64,000 nt of DNA from Chaetorhynchus papuensis (Eukaryota; Chordata; Aves; Passeriformes; Rhipiduridae): assembly GCA_013396525.1 (NCBI GenBank), contig VWYX01000613.1, positions 1 through 64,000 of the forward strand. The letters run 5' to 3'. Both the position numbers and the translations under genes were made by a program. Positions 1 through 12,700 of the stretch are shown here, piece after piece. Below the pieces are notes generated by a model. It was not told the origin of the DNA. It worked only from the letters and a program-made list of their open reading frames with translations, and ran no database searches. How positions within the stretch are numbered: position 1 is the stretch's first letter; every line of letters begins with the position of its first letter.

Positions 1-75
1 TCACAGCGCAGGAAAGCTCTTTGTATCTGTGCAGGAGGAGTCTGAACTCTTGCAAACCCGTCCAGTTACCTGAGG

Positions 76-200
76 CATAGAATCACACACTGCTCTGGAT
101 TGGAAGGGACCTTAAAAATCTTCTTGTTCCAGCTCCTGCCATGGGCAGGAACACCTTGCACCAGACCAGGTTGCTCAAACCTGGCCCTGCTCATGTCCCA
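76..200 (-). mobile_element. CR1 LINE 3' fragment
   Basis: This is the reverse complement of an avian CR1 tail. It runs from a 'catagaatcacac' terminus through 'ggattggaagggacctta' and 'ctgccatgggcaggaacacc' to 'gaccaggttgctcaaacctgg'. It is 5'-truncated, as nearly all CR1 copies are, and has no coding capacity. Confidence 0.88.
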
Positions 201-3200
201 TACCAAGATAAATGAACTCACCCACGCTGCTGAAGACCCAGGAGCTTTGCTGGCTGTGCCTCAGCAAGCCCTACTGGGAGGACAGGACAGGGCAGGTGAC
301 AGGTTTGACATGGAGCCCACGAGCCAGGTGACACAGCCTTGGTGCAAACACCACATCCTCCAGGAAGATGGGCCTGCCTTGTCAGGCACAGCAACGGCTC
401 AGAGCTGTGACAGCCCTTGTGGCACCAGCTGAGTTTCTCTGTCAGCTGGTCACCTGTCACCGAGAAAATAATAAACGCTTGGAAGGAGGGTACAGCAGTG
501 CTGTGGTGGCCTTCAAAGCACGCTCAGTCACCCCTCCAAAGCAGCAGGTGCTTCTACCTGATGCTCTTGTGAAGCCAGAGAGGCAGAATCCCCCTGCATG
601 CTCCTGGGGACACAGAAAGTAAACAACAATTTACCATCCACGCTGCTCTCACGTCCTTGCTTGGGACTTGGGACCTGCCATGACCTCCCTGAGCCTGACA
701 GAATTAGGGAACTGCTCCCTGGAAGCCTGGGTAAAACTGGCCTGAGGACTTCCTGTCTTCTGTGGTGGCCCCAAAAGCTGTCATCCTTTGTGTCTGGATT
801 GGAGGCCAGGGGGCTTTGCTGATCTACCCCTGCAGGTTTAGTAGAGATTTTAACATTGTGGTTGCAGGTTTTCCTGTCCTTGACACTGAGCTTCCCCCAG
901 CCCCTTTCCCTCTCCAGCTGCAGCTCTCTGGAGCAGGCTGTGTATCTTCTGCAGGATTGTTTCCACAGAGGGTCACATCCTCAGTGCTGTAGGGAGAACT
1001 GACCCCTCTGCTTCACACAGTGCTGCTCCCTCATGGGACACGCAGTGGGATCCCTCTCCTCCAACTCCAGCTGCCCAGAAATCATAAAATAAACCAATTG
1101 TCTGGTCTTTTCCTATGGTCACTAGAGAAAGGTTGGCATTTCCCAAATTATTACCATCATCCACTGGGTGTCAGGGAAGGCAGAGTTCAATTACCACCTC
1201 ATTAGGGCTACAAAAAGCCCTAAGAACATGAAATTTGCTTGATTTGTGTGAAAAACCCGATCTGCCCCTGGGGTGAGTTAGTAAAGCTCCTCTAAACCAT
1301 GCCAAGAGCACATTTGGATTGATCAATAGCCCTGGCTCTGATGTCCTTGCTGCGTAGCAGTGCTCATCTACAGCAATTACCTAAAAGCCTGGGAAGGGGA
1401 GGAGATCAAGCAATTTAGCAGGGGGACAGGGCCTTTGCATTGATTAAAAAATGTAATGGGAGCTTTGCAATGGTTTCAAAGATGCCCCTGAGGTACCTGA
1501 TGAGCCTGAGGCAGGAGTCACAGCACTGCTGGGCTTTGCCTCTGCTCTCCAGCCCAGCAGAGCAGGGCACCAGGGGACCTCTCTGAGGGGCAGCCAGGGA
1601 TGTTTCTCCAGGCCGGTTACAAAAGCAGCGCATCCCAACCCGAACGGGAGAGATGTGCCAGAGATTAGAGCACCCGGATAGAAGGAGGGGCAGGGCCCGC
1701 ATGTCTAAATCGATGGAACAATCAGTCGAAAGCTAAAGCAATTTCGAGATTAGGCCTCCTTTATGGAAAGCAGTGATCTCTTTGTGATGAAAAGCCAGCC
1801 CAGCCTATTGCTGTAATCTTACCTCTGCTCAGGCAGGTTCCCCGCGTCTGTGCCTGACCCACTTCCTTCAGCTCCTGCGCTTGTTTCCTTCAAGTGCAGT
1901 TTTAGCTCCACATAAACACCTTGTTTAAATTGCTTTAATCTCCAAGTGCTCTTTCTATTGATTTGAAACAGTTAAGCTGTCAATCAGCCCTTTCTCTTCA
2001 CACTGCGGACGGGGAGGAAGATTAAAATAACAAACAAACAAGAGGCGGGTGGGCAGGGAAGTTAGTTTGAATTTCACAGGGGCTGCCAGCTTTATGGAGT
2101 CTGGAAACAGGCGGGAACGAGGTCCTTCCAGGTGGAAACGAGGTCATTTCAGGTGGAAACGAGGTCATTTCAGGTGGGAATGGCATTCTTGCAGGTGCTG
2201 AGCTCTGCAGAAAGGCCCTATCCAGAAGCGAGGGCAGTGTGTGATGCCCTGCAGTGCCCTGTTCTTGCAGCCTGTGCAGTCACTCCCACAGCTGAGGGTG
2301 TCTCTTCCAGCTGAGTGTTATGCAAATATTTCCAGGAGACAACCTCAGTCTCAATGAAGTTTGCAGTCAGCACTAATAAGACACACATACACAAAGATAA
2401 TGCAGGTAAGCACAGAGACAAAAACCACTTTTTCCAAGGGCAGTGTGTGAGCCCAAAGTCTCCTGATGAGGACCCAGCACCTCACCAAAAAAAGTAATAA
2501 ATAAACACAGTAAACACATTCAACAAACCCATTCAGAGGGACTTTGCTGTGGGGTACTGAGGGAAGGGAGGGACCTGAATTCTCACATGGCATCTGGAAC
2601 CTCGGCTGCTGGCAGCTCTGTCCCTGAGGGCTGTGCAGAGGTGCCCCTGAGGAAGGACATTTGAGCTGGACCACTGTTGGGTCTACCCTACTTATTTAAG
2701 CAATAGAGGTCCTGGACAAGAGTTTGGGTAGCACGAGGCTTTCGTGACCCTTAGGACTAACTCAACCAAGTGGAATCACTGGCAGTAAACAGGCAGATGT
2801 AATTGTGGCTGCTTTATTAAGAGTGGGCCTGATCCAGGGAAGGTAAACTGCTTTCAGGAGACTGGCTCCGAGCTGTACGCCCATGTGCATGCACGTCCTT
2901 TCACAGTTTAACACAAGCTGCACGTGTTCTGCCAGTCAGATGTACCGAAAGGACATTCTGGAAGTGCAAAAGAGGACTAGATTGAAAGTTTCCTGTTGCT
3001 AGTCCAAACCAAAAGAAATTGCAGTGCACTACTGAAGCTCTCTTGGAGACCTGGCGGAAGGTGCAGGTGCTCCTGCAGGCACTGACGCATCCCCTGGCAC
3101 TTCCCCTGGCTTGGAGAGCGCACCAGGCCATCTGCACTCGGGGCCGTGCTGATGGCAGGCTCGAGGCCGTGAGCTGTTATTTCATCATTACAGCCAGGAT

Positions 3201-5505
3201 AATGACAGGGCCAGAGGGGCTGATTGCTGCCGGAGAGGTCAGCGGTCAAGGAACTGAGAAGGAGAATAAAGAGGAGGAATGGCACACGTGGCTTTGAAAG
3301 AAGCGTGTGGCCGGCTTAGCCTTGCTCCAGTCAGAGTATTGATTACTAAAATTAAGCTGAGGGTCTCTAGTTAGAGTCTTCAAAGTGGAAATGCACTGAA
3401 GTCCAGTGCAGTGCTAGTCACACGCTGAAAATCCATCAATTAATCACATTATGCAGAGCCAATATTAGACACAGCAGCACTCAGATTAGTCTGCTGTCAG
3501 GGGCTGAGGAGAAGCCCCTCTGGTGACCTACTTGTTTCTGCCCCTTCCCACAGAAGGTTTTTTTACAGCCCCGTGAGTATGATAAGGACTCACCCTGCAC
3601 TCTGCCCTGACCAGAGGGGAAAATTTCCCAGGACCCTTCCCCTTGTACCCAGTGTAGAGGGATTTTCAGGGAAATACATTTGCCTGCTAAGTCCTCTCAA
3701 TGCTGTGGCCTGGGAGGGACAGGAGATTGGGGAAATGGCAACCCCAGAGGGGGCTGGAGGGACACGGGGGATGAGAAGTGGGGCTTTCAGCTGTGCTCTG
3801 AGTTATCCAAGGCAGAGCTGCCAGTCCTGCAGCTGGAGTGCTCAGGGATTCCTGGCAAGGGCTCACAGAACAAAGAGGCCTGAAATCGATTTGAATGTTT
3901 AAAATAATAATAATAACTCTCTTTGAATGGCTTTCTTTCCCCTCAAGCAATTTAAGCAGCTGCTCAATTTCCATTTGGCCTCAAGATCCTTTTATTGATA
4001 GGCTGTAAAAATTTGCATGTGGTGGAACGGCTGCTGGGGAGTTTGGGGAGGGAGGGTCACACCTTCGGAACTGCAGGGGCCGTGGGGTTTTCTCTTTCTT
4101 CTGCTGACTTTTGGAAGCAGGAGTGGGAATAAAAGTTGGAGCAAAGGGGTCACAGAGGAGCCAGCACAGATCAAATGAGGAAAGATCACCCTCTGCACAA
4201 AATGAAACAACTGTCCTACAATACAGACTCCTCTGCTGCATTTCACCAGCCCACTCTCAAAAAGTGCCAGTGTTAGATACAGGATAAGGTGGAAGTCCTA
4301 GGGAGAAATATCCAGTGATTGAAAGACTAAAGATGGAATTATGAGTTTAAATACAGGGTTAAGGTTAGATGGACAGCTGGCCTTTCACTTCTGCCTATAC
4401 AACTTCCTTTTAAAATTAATATTCTATATTTTCCTAATATAGTGATATTGTATATTTTACTAATATAGAAATATTTCATTACTTTACTAATATTCTTTGG
4501 TCAAATGGGAGAAGAAGAGGAATAAAGGCATCAGAAGGATTCATGTGATTTTTTTGCGTGATGGGCAAGGCTGGGGTGTGAGGTGAAAGTTGCTTCTGCA
4601 TGGGGGAGCTTCAGAATATCCTGACAGCTCAGAGAAAACCTTCTGGAGGCTGGTAAAAGACAACTTACACAGGGAACAGTGTAATATGGAGAAGGAAAAA
4701 TACACGTCAGCACTCCCTTTCTGATGATAGAACAAAGTGTCATTCCAGGAAAACAAGCAAATTTGAAAGAGGAAAAGAGAGAGGCTATAAAACAAGTAGA
4801 TTTTTTTCTTTTTATACACAAAACAGAGAGTGGATTGATTTCATGATTTTAGAGGGCTTCAATCCTATGAATAAAGATGTCTTTCCCCAGTTGTTCACAG
4901 CTGGCTGGCAGCCACTGGACACAGCAGCGAGGGCCAGAGCACAGAACGGGGCAGCCAGGACCGACTGGTGGATGAGGATTTTGGATGAGAACAGCACAGA
5001 CAGGGACTGGCGAGAGGCGTCAACTAAAATAGCACAGGACAGCAGCAGCAGGGTCACAGCACAAAGACCTAATCTGTGGACTTGTTCTCCTCTGTAGGGG
5101 TGGGCTGCTGTGACACCCACGCACTGAGCAACAGCTGGCAACATCTGCCACAGCTCCTCCTCGTCTTCAGCTTTCAAACACTTGCTGTCCTCATCAGTTC
5201 TTCTGATTTCTCCTCCCCTTGCACTTCCTGACTGCTGCAGTTTGCTTTTTTTTAATGAAGTCCCTTACTGGGGCTTCAAAGGGGAGGTGCACAGAAGTCA
5301 AAAAAGGAGGGAGTGGTGCCTTTCAGTCATTCAGGTTAAAATTTTAAACACACACACATTCATACGCACTGGCAAAGCAAAGCAAAGAGGGAAATCGATA
5401 GCCCTGGTCAAGACTCATTTTCAAATCTGAATGAAGTTTGTGATCAGTGGAGCCCCGCAGACGCCACTGTTTCAATCTTGATCTGATCCTTAAATGTCAG
5501 CCTTG
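201..5505. other. Intergenic DNA, no gene seen
   Basis: No open frame here resembles a known protein or has an exon-like structure. Apart from the short tandem repeat near 2.1 kb, the most distinctive part is an AT-rich, non-repetitive block at about 1,690-2,030. It has several homeodomain-type cores (for example 'tttaaattgctttaatct') and could be a conserved non-coding element. An AT-rich stretch at about 4,390-4,500 is low complexity. I see nothing specific in the rest. Confidence 0.6.
2113..2175. repeat. 21-bp tandem repeat, 3 copies
   Basis: Three head-to-tail units of 21 bp are centred on 'ggaaacgaggtcatttcagg'. Units two and three (2,134-2,154 and 2,155-2,175) are identical. The first differs at a few positions ('gggaacgaggtccttccagg'). 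A partial fourth unit, 'gggaatgg', follows. This is a small VNTR-type array. Confidence 0.9.
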
Positions 5506-5600
5506 CAGAATCACAGAAAATGGGGGTGAACAGGACTTCCAGATGCCACCTAATCCATCCCCTTGTCAAACAGCCCCATTTACAGGAGATTCTCCAGCAG
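5506..5600 (-). mobile_element. CR1 LINE fragment, diverged
   Basis: The segment begins 'cagaatcacagaaaatggg' and continues with 'ggacttccagatgccacct' and 'aatccatccccttgtcaaa'. This matches the order of blocks in the reversed CR1 3' end ('cagaatcacagaa', 'ggacctccagagatcatc', 'gtccaacccccctg'). It is old and short. It lies directly against the 5' edge of the following LTR, which may have inserted at or into it. Confidence 0.55.
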
Positions 5601-5605
5601 GGAGA

Positions 5606-5977
5606 TGTGAATGCTGAAAAAGCTTCAGCAGTGAATTTCTCCAGCTCTCTGCAGCATTTTGTGAGAGCTCTGTCTTTCCTGTGCAAGCTATCTAAAACAA
5701 AGTTATCATTTTGTAAACACTGGCACCTGCAGATTGTTTTTTCGGATTGTTATGGCTCTAACTAGCAAAATACTTGGGAGTGGATGTCTTAGAATTTGGC
5801 CAATCCCCTCAAGGGGGTAGATGGCCAGAGGACCAATTACCTAATGCCATTTAACTCACTTTTTGCGAACTAACATATAAAAGCCTCAGTAAAAAACCAT
5901 TAAAGGGCTTGCTGCCATTTATACCTGAGCCTGGACTTTGTGTGGTTTCTCTACCCATCCGTGTTGTGACAGTGACA
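5606..5977 (+). mobile_element. Solo LTR of an endogenous retrovirus, plus orientation
   Basis: This 372-bp element begins TGTGAATGCTG and ends GTGACA, the TG...CA ends expected of an LTR. A TATA-like 'acatataaaag' lies at about 5,873-5,883 and a polyadenylation hexamer ATTAAA at 5,899-5,904, in the U3-R order of an LTR read on the + strand. It aligns along its whole length (roughly 80-85% identical by eye) with the reverse complement of the LTR at 25,721-26,094. The flanking six bases, gggaga and aagaga, are a degraded possible target-site duplication (4 of 6 match). No retroviral gag, pol or env sequence lies on either side, so this is a solo LTR left by recombination. Confidence 0.85.
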
Positions 5978-5983
5978 AAGAGA

Positions 5984-8900
5984 AATGCCAGGTCCTTTTT
6001 ATGCTTTGGTGCTGTGTCTGTACTAGAAAAATGCAACAGGCAGAAGCTGCTTTCTTTACTGAGTCTATCTCACCCCTGACACCCAGCGTGTCCTAGGATC
6101 TCCCAGACAAGCAGGGCAGATCCCAAACTCAGGCTTTCCTCATCACCAACTCTGCCAGGGTGTTTTAGCACCTTCCCCACTGGGTTCAGAATGAAGGGGG
6201 AGAGTTGGGAAGGATGATCATACATGGGGGAGAAGGAAATTCAGGCTATTATAATCTCCTCTACAAAATCCGCGATTTTTTATTTTAACTTGTATTTCAT
6301 CAAATGACTACAGGCAGATAAGTGGTGGGGCAGGAGGGTGGAGGACCAGGCAGGGGTAGGTGTGGATGTGAGAATGCGAGAGAGGAAATGAGGAAAATAA
6401 AAGCTTTGGCCACCTGAGCTTGTTTCTGAAGCTGGACATAACTGGTGATTAGCAAAATCCGACGGAACCACAATCACCTCCTGCCTGGCTGGGATGTAAA
6501 TGTCAGAGTCCTGCGGCTGGGAGAGGACCACGAATGTCTGCAGCACAGCCTGGGGCGCGAGGAACCTCCAAATGAGCTTGACATTTGCTTAACCTGAAAC
6601 AAAGACCAGGGAAGGGGCCCATCCCAGCGACTGAGAGGGCTGCAGATGAAGAGCAGGACCTCGCTTAAACACAGCCTTTTGTCGTGGGCTGTGGAGCTGT
6701 GACAGAGGGTGAGCTGTGGGAGTTTGCACTGCGAGGGGGTGCCAAGAGGGTGGGTGGAGGAGCAGATGTGTTCACACTCCCTTTTGGCAAAGGGAATAAT
6801 AACATTTGCCTCCTCTAAAGGGAAGGCTGATGAGTAGTTAGTAAGCCTGGGCTGGGCTGCTTTCCATGGGCTCTGTCTTCTCTGAGGGCTTTTCATACAG
6901 GAGGACTTGGGAAGCAGGACCTCCAAGCTAAATAAAGAAAAGCTACACAGCAGGGATGGTTTCCTTTTGAGAAACCCAAAATTCAAAGGTATTTTTTGTC
7001 TTCTTCAGGGCAAAAATGAGATCTCAAAATTTTATGGGCTGAACCGAGAGGGGAAGCACAAAGAACAGGTTCCCTCAGATGAGTCAATGCACTTGTGATC
7101 AGCAGAGTCATCTAAGACAAGATAAATGCAGGTTCAGGTCTGCCTCCACCTGCTTCAGAGCAAGGCTGGTGTCAATCACGCCTCAGTCACTCTTTGGGTG
7201 ACAGTCCTGTGTCTCACCTCAACTCAGTTCTACATCTTTGCCCATTGGACTTGTCCTGCTCCAGTTATGAACTCATCTAAGCTGGTTCGTCCCCCACTAG
7301 AAAGAACTGATGTCCACCCATGAGCATTTTCCACCTAAAATCCATTTCAGGCAAATCAAGTCACAATAAAGGATCTGTAGTGCTGTGTCAGACCAAAGGT
7401 TCCTTGGCCCCCACCTCACAGAGCAAAGCTTCAGAGAGGGTCTACGATCAGGATAAACAGGGAATCTGCCTAGGTCAGGCAGTTTCCAAGTCCATTTCTA
7501 ACTACAGGTGGTTCGTGCCACTGGAAGGACATTTGGGTTCGAGGCACCTCAGTCCTCAGAGTCTCCTGGAACTTTCCTTGAACCAACACACGGCCATCAT
7601 ATCCCCTTTGCTGCACACAAGTACGTGAATGGGTTTGAAAAAGCTGCTTGTTACAGTTCAGTGGAGGAGGATAGACCATATTTTATCACAGATCAGTTTG
7701 TAAGGTTCATTATTGATTTTAATGTACCTGTGCCAAGAGGCAACGACGGGCACAGTTTTTTAAAGAGAAGGAAGGAAGATTAAATATACTCAATCCTTGT
7801 CACCTTAGCAAACATTTATCCATCCGGTTGTGTGTGATGAGAAGTCTCTATTCCAAAGGAGGAATTAAATTTTAATAGGACAGAAACATGTTTCTGGGGC
7901 TGTCATGGCCCAGGATTGGAGCAGACTATAGCACTGAAGGGAAACACCAGAGACTGCTGACAGAAGGAAAGCAGAAGGTGGTAAGTTATGCCTGAATGAC
8001 TGATAGTAGGGAAGTAGGTGACGCAGGACAGGACTGATGTGGAGTGTCCCAGCCAGTGATGGGAGAGAAATTCTGCTCAGAAAGGAGGCAGAGAACCCCC
8101 AGCATTGCTGTAGCTCACTATTGTGATGCCAAAGTTAGGATGAAAACCAGCAAACCCAGGAGAGCCCAGAAGGTTCCTCACTGGTGCACACTCACTGCCA
8201 CAGGCTCCCCAGCAGCAGCACTCAGCCTGCAGGACCGTGTTTGCAGTTCAGCTTCTTCCCTCCTGTGCAGGTGGGCTCTGCTCCAGGGGGAGAATGAGCA
8301 GTCCTTCCAGGGAGTGCCAGCCAGGCTCCGTGCTAATGAGAGGGCTCATGTCCTTCAGCAGGCACAGCGGGTGAAGCCTTTCTGGGCTCTCCAGGTCACA
8401 GCCTGGGGTCTTCAGGGCCAGAGAGCAGCGTGTGGCAGAACAAGTGCTAATGAACTGGGCCAGCAGAGGCTGGGAAGTGGTTTGGGCACCTCCTGTGCCA
8501 CGCTGGGTATCACGGAGTGGGCACAGCAGAGCTCCCCCACCAAGGTCCCCTCCACACTCCACCGGTGAACTCACTTTACCTTCTGCCCTTTAGTGGCCTT
8601 CGCAGCTTCTTACTTCCAGTCATTACCAGCCACCGTCTGGATTTAATGAGGCCAGAGTTCGCCAGATGAAATAAATGCAGGTTCCTGAACCCTCTAAACC
8701 AAAGCTAATGAAAAATATATGCTCCCTCACTCCTGCTCTCATTTTCACATCCTGCAAATTATCTGTGCTAATGCACGCAAGGCGCTGCTCCTCCGCGGCT
8801 TCAGATGCTGAACTTTGAGTCTTTGTCACATCAGCCGGCACCAAGTAATTCTGTACAGAAGTCTGACATTTCCAGTTGAAAAAAATAAATTGATTAAAAT

Positions 8901-9290
8901 TCAACAGGCATGTAGTGTTCAGTTTTTAAAGGTCGGCAAATCTAAGGAACTATCAACTGTAAAATAATTCAGCATTTAGAGGGGAGGGGCAGCTGGGGGG
9001 GTCCAGGGAAGAGGGAGGGAGTGCGGAATGTTAGGATCATTTACTGCCTGCATTTCGCTGTCAAGAACATAATTACAGGCAATTTAATTATTGTATAATG
9101 GAAAGGGTCCATCTTCCTGAGCAGCACAGCCAGATCCTCCTTTGCCTCCCTGGGCTCAGTGCAGCGCAGATGTGGGGAGGGGTGTCACCATGACCGGGTG
9201 TTCCCGTGGAGGAGTGCCTGCACAAGGACCTTGGAGAGTGAAGACTGGATGAGGCTCAGCTGATGGAGACTTTCCATTGTCCTTCTGTGT
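5984..9290. other. Intergenic DNA with a candidate conserved block
   Basis: No gene or recognisable transposon was found. The stretch from about 8,640 to 9,090 stands out. It is AT-rich, non-repetitive, and dense in homeodomain-like and HMG-like words ('aaataaattgattaaaattc', 'aggcaatttaattattgt'), with a few isolated CpGs ('ctcctccgcggcttcag'). This is what deeply conserved non-coding elements near developmental and neuronal genes usually look like. The frame at 8,044-8,568 (174 codons) has no recognisable domain and I treat it as chance. Confidence 0.5.
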
Positions 9291-9550
9291 GGAATCACAG
9301 AACCATTTGGGTTAGAAGATCCCCCAGTCCAACCCCCCTGCCAAGGCAGGGTCACCCCGAGCAGGGGACTCTGGGATGTGTCCAGGTGAGTTTGGAATGT
9401 CTCCAGAGAGGGAGACTCCATGACCTCCCTGGGCAGCTGTTCCAGAGCTCTGCCACCCTCCATGGAAGGAAATTCTTCCTCAGGCTGAGGTGGAACTTGT
9501 ATTATAGCTATTGTCCATTACTCCTTGTCCTGTTGCTGGGTACTGCTGAA
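9291..9550 (-). mobile_element. CR1 LINE 3' fragment
   Basis: This reversed CR1 tail runs from 'ggaatcacagaaccatttgg' through 'gtccaacccccctgccaagg' and 'gggcagctgttccagagctc' to 'tgaggtggaacttgtatta' and 'ccttgtcctgttgctggg'. It is longer than most copies here. It is followed within 40 bp by a CR1 tail in the opposite orientation. Confidence 0.92.
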
Positions 9551-9585
9551 GAAAAGGTAAAAGGATCAGGCTGTTTGGAGCAATA

Positions 9586-9737
9586 GCCCCTGGATCCCTG
9601 GCAGCGCCCAAGGCCAGGTTGGACGGGGCTTGGAGCAACCTGGGACAGTGGAAGGTGTCCCTGCCCAGGGCAGGGGGTGGAATGAGATGACCTTTCAGGT
9701 CCCTTTCAACCCAAAACCATTCTGTAATTACAGAATT
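9586..9737 (+). mobile_element. CR1 LINE 3' fragment
   Basis: This is a forward CR1 tail, with 'cctggatccctggcagcgcc', 'aaggccaggttggacggggc', 'aacctgggacagtggaaggt' and 'cccaaaaccattctgtaatt'. Together with the preceding minus-strand copy it makes a convergent pair of CR1 3' ends. Confidence 0.94.
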
Positions 9738-12700
9738 ACTAATTACTAAGAAACCTGGAGGCAGAAGTCTTCAGCTTAAGCGTTCTTTGGCGGATTGCAA
9801 GTTCTAATTAAGACACGCTCCCTTCCCTGAATTGCCCTGTACATGTATAAATCATGTTATCTAATGCATGGCTTCTTTTCTTCTCCCTTACCCCACGCTC
9901 TTGTTAAACCCTTTCTTCTTTAAACCCTTTTGTGCATGAACTTGAGACCAGTTCCTTCCAGTCTGGAACGTGTTTGGTTTCACTGCTCCGTAAACTCAAG
10001 AAATATAGCCCACGGGAAACATCTCCTAGAGCTTGGAGGCACAGAGAGCAGAGGAGGGTCTGGAGAGAGGGATATTCTCTGTCTCTGTCACTCAGGTGCA
10101 GCCAATATGTTTGTGATTTATAATTCCTTGTAATATCAGATTCTCCCCTCACACCGGTGTCAGGCCACTGATTTTCCTGGGGGCAGGAACGTTGTGACTG
10201 AAAGGAAGAACATGGCCCATGAGGTTACTGTTGGATTGTGGTATCCAGGCCAAAGACCACCAGAAGGACTCGGCTCCAGGCAGCAAAAATCCACATCAAA
10301 GGAGAGCAAGAAGGCTCCTGCTGCAAGGGGGCCGTAGGAGGATTCTCCAGGGGAAACTGTGACTCAGCAGCAGGCCAAACCAACCTTTAACAGTAGAAAG
10401 AAGGGGAAAAGAAAGAGAAAGAAGGGCCAGCAGCACATTGCTGTTGCTCTATCACCCAAATGCTGCCGTAGTCAGTGCAAAGGAGAGGCAGAGGAAAGGG
10501 AATGTTGTGTTGTCTTCATTTAAAATCCTCCCAGCATAATCTTTGCTAACTCAGCTCCATCCCTGGGCCTCTTTCTTGCCTTGTCTCTACAGGAATCCTC
10601 TCCAGTGCATCACTGCAAGCTCCTTCTAAGCTTTTGACCTCTCTTATACCACTGAAGTGTCCCTGCCCTTCACCCCAGCTAGTGAGCCCCTTTTGCAATG
10701 GGACACCCACATCCCCACCCATTATATCAGCCAGTGCAGGGATTCAGCTCTTCCATCACCACATACAAGACCTGAACCCCCTTCCCCAGGCCCACCAGCA
10801 CACAGCCCGAGTCTCCAGCATGCTGGCTACTTGCTCTGGGTGGATCAAGCACACCACAAGTACCAGCACCCCACCAGGCTGCAGGGGCATCTCCCCAAGT
10901 GCTCAAGACTCTCCAGATCCTGTCCCTATGGGTTGAAACCTGTGCCAGGGAAAGAGGAGGAACCCCTGTGGAGCTTGCACAGGGATCTGGGGCAGGTGGG
11001 GCATCCCAGCTCCCCACAGAGCAGGGCCTGCTGATGGCAGCACGAGGGCTCGCTCATGAATCAACGTCAGCCAGGCTCTGCACTGCCTCCCTTCCCTCCC
11101 ACTGGTACCCAGCAGCCAAAAAGCACCATGTTGATTATTCAAGAGTGGGCTCTTAACAGCTCTAATCAGCTGATAATCCAATAACACACTCAGCTGAGCT
11201 GCACTCTCAGCTCCCAGGTCCCTGCCGCTGAGAGAACATTTCCAGCTGCCTCGTGTTGATAAAAACTGCCCGGCTGGCAGGAGGGAGCACAGCAGGTGAA
11301 TGACCCTGCCTGCTCCCCCTGCTCCTCAGCCAGGCACACCCTCCCACCAGCCCAGCCCCGCCCCTCTCTGCTCCCAGCACAGGGCTGCTGTCTGGCTCCT
11401 GCCTTTGCCGTGAGTGCAGCTCCCACAGTCCAGCTCCTGGCATCCTCAGCAAAGTAAGTTGCCTGTTCTCTTGAGCTACGCCCCTGGCAAGACTGCTTGA
11501 AATGTAATAAATAAAAGGGGAAGCATCAAATCCATCATTTTGAAGGCATTTGAAATGCAAGATGCCAGGGACCAGCCAGCACAGCCTCAGGCCCTTTCAG
11601 TTCTCCAACACTTCAGCACAAACTGTGAGTGTTCAGCCTGGGTGGCCTGGAGCCAGCGCACAGGGAGAGACATTAAATGCAGAAATGTCTCTTCCTCCAC
11701 ATCACCCCAGCTTTCCATCCCAAACCCATCCTGAGGGAGGCAGAAAACCGATCACGCCTGCTTCTCACAGCTTTCACAGCTTGATTTCTCAGATACAGAG
11801 TCTGGCTGAGCCTCCTGGCAAAGTCCTCTCTCCTTGTCTCACCTTCCAATTTGCATCATTCCTGTTGTCCACCCGGGTGCCTCCCCAGGGCTTTGTCCCA
11901 TGATGGGGTCATGCTCAGCCCCTCCTGCCCCACACGGCAGCTACCTGACCCCATCTCATTAATCAATTCCCCTAATTAGCCATGTAATTACAGGCAATTG
12001 CTTAATTCCTCCAGGTGTGCGACAGGGCTGCACTAGGAAAAGGTGAGGAAAGCCAGTTCTGGGCCTAAGTACAGATATTCCACTAAGAAATGAAACCAAT
12101 TTCCCCAAGCACTGAAATGAGTAGTTGCATCTGTGTGTGCATGTGTGCAGGAGTTTGTGCATTCAGAGCATATCACCTTTTATTTCCTGAAACACTTTAG
12201 CTGGCAGATTTACTGCTCAGGCAAAAGGGTGTGAAGCAATCTGTGTCCCCTCTGTAGCCCTTTCCTGGGTACCAGAGAATGGCAGTAAAATGGAATAACC
12301 CAGAGCAGGGTGCTTCTTCCTCACCAGCTCTCCCAGTGCACAAATGTCTCCAAATGGTAATTTTAACATGGGTGCCCCTCTGGAGCAGGAATGTGCATTG
12401 TTTGGAGTTGTATTGAGATGTTCAGGTCTAATGGAAAGTAAACTGGGGTGGATGGTCAAGGAGGAGACTGGACCAGGCGTCCTCCATGGCCAGGGACAGT
12501 GGGCACCACACACCCACAGCCCCATGGGGTTCATGCTGCTCCTTTCTCTCCTGCTACAAAACTCCCTGGTCAAATCCCATGGTGGGACACGCTGGCTTGC
12601 TCTTCCTCCCCTTCCTCCTCTTCCTCCTCCTCTTGGGATGCTGCTGGTTGCCATGGCAACCTCACACCCAGCAGGAGCAGCACCGGCTGCCCGTCCTCAC

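Noticed and set aside
5606..5977. Possible full endogenous provirus with the LTR at 25.7 kb as its partner
   Set aside because: The two LTRs are in opposite orientation, each has its own flanks, and no retroviral coding sequence lies between them.
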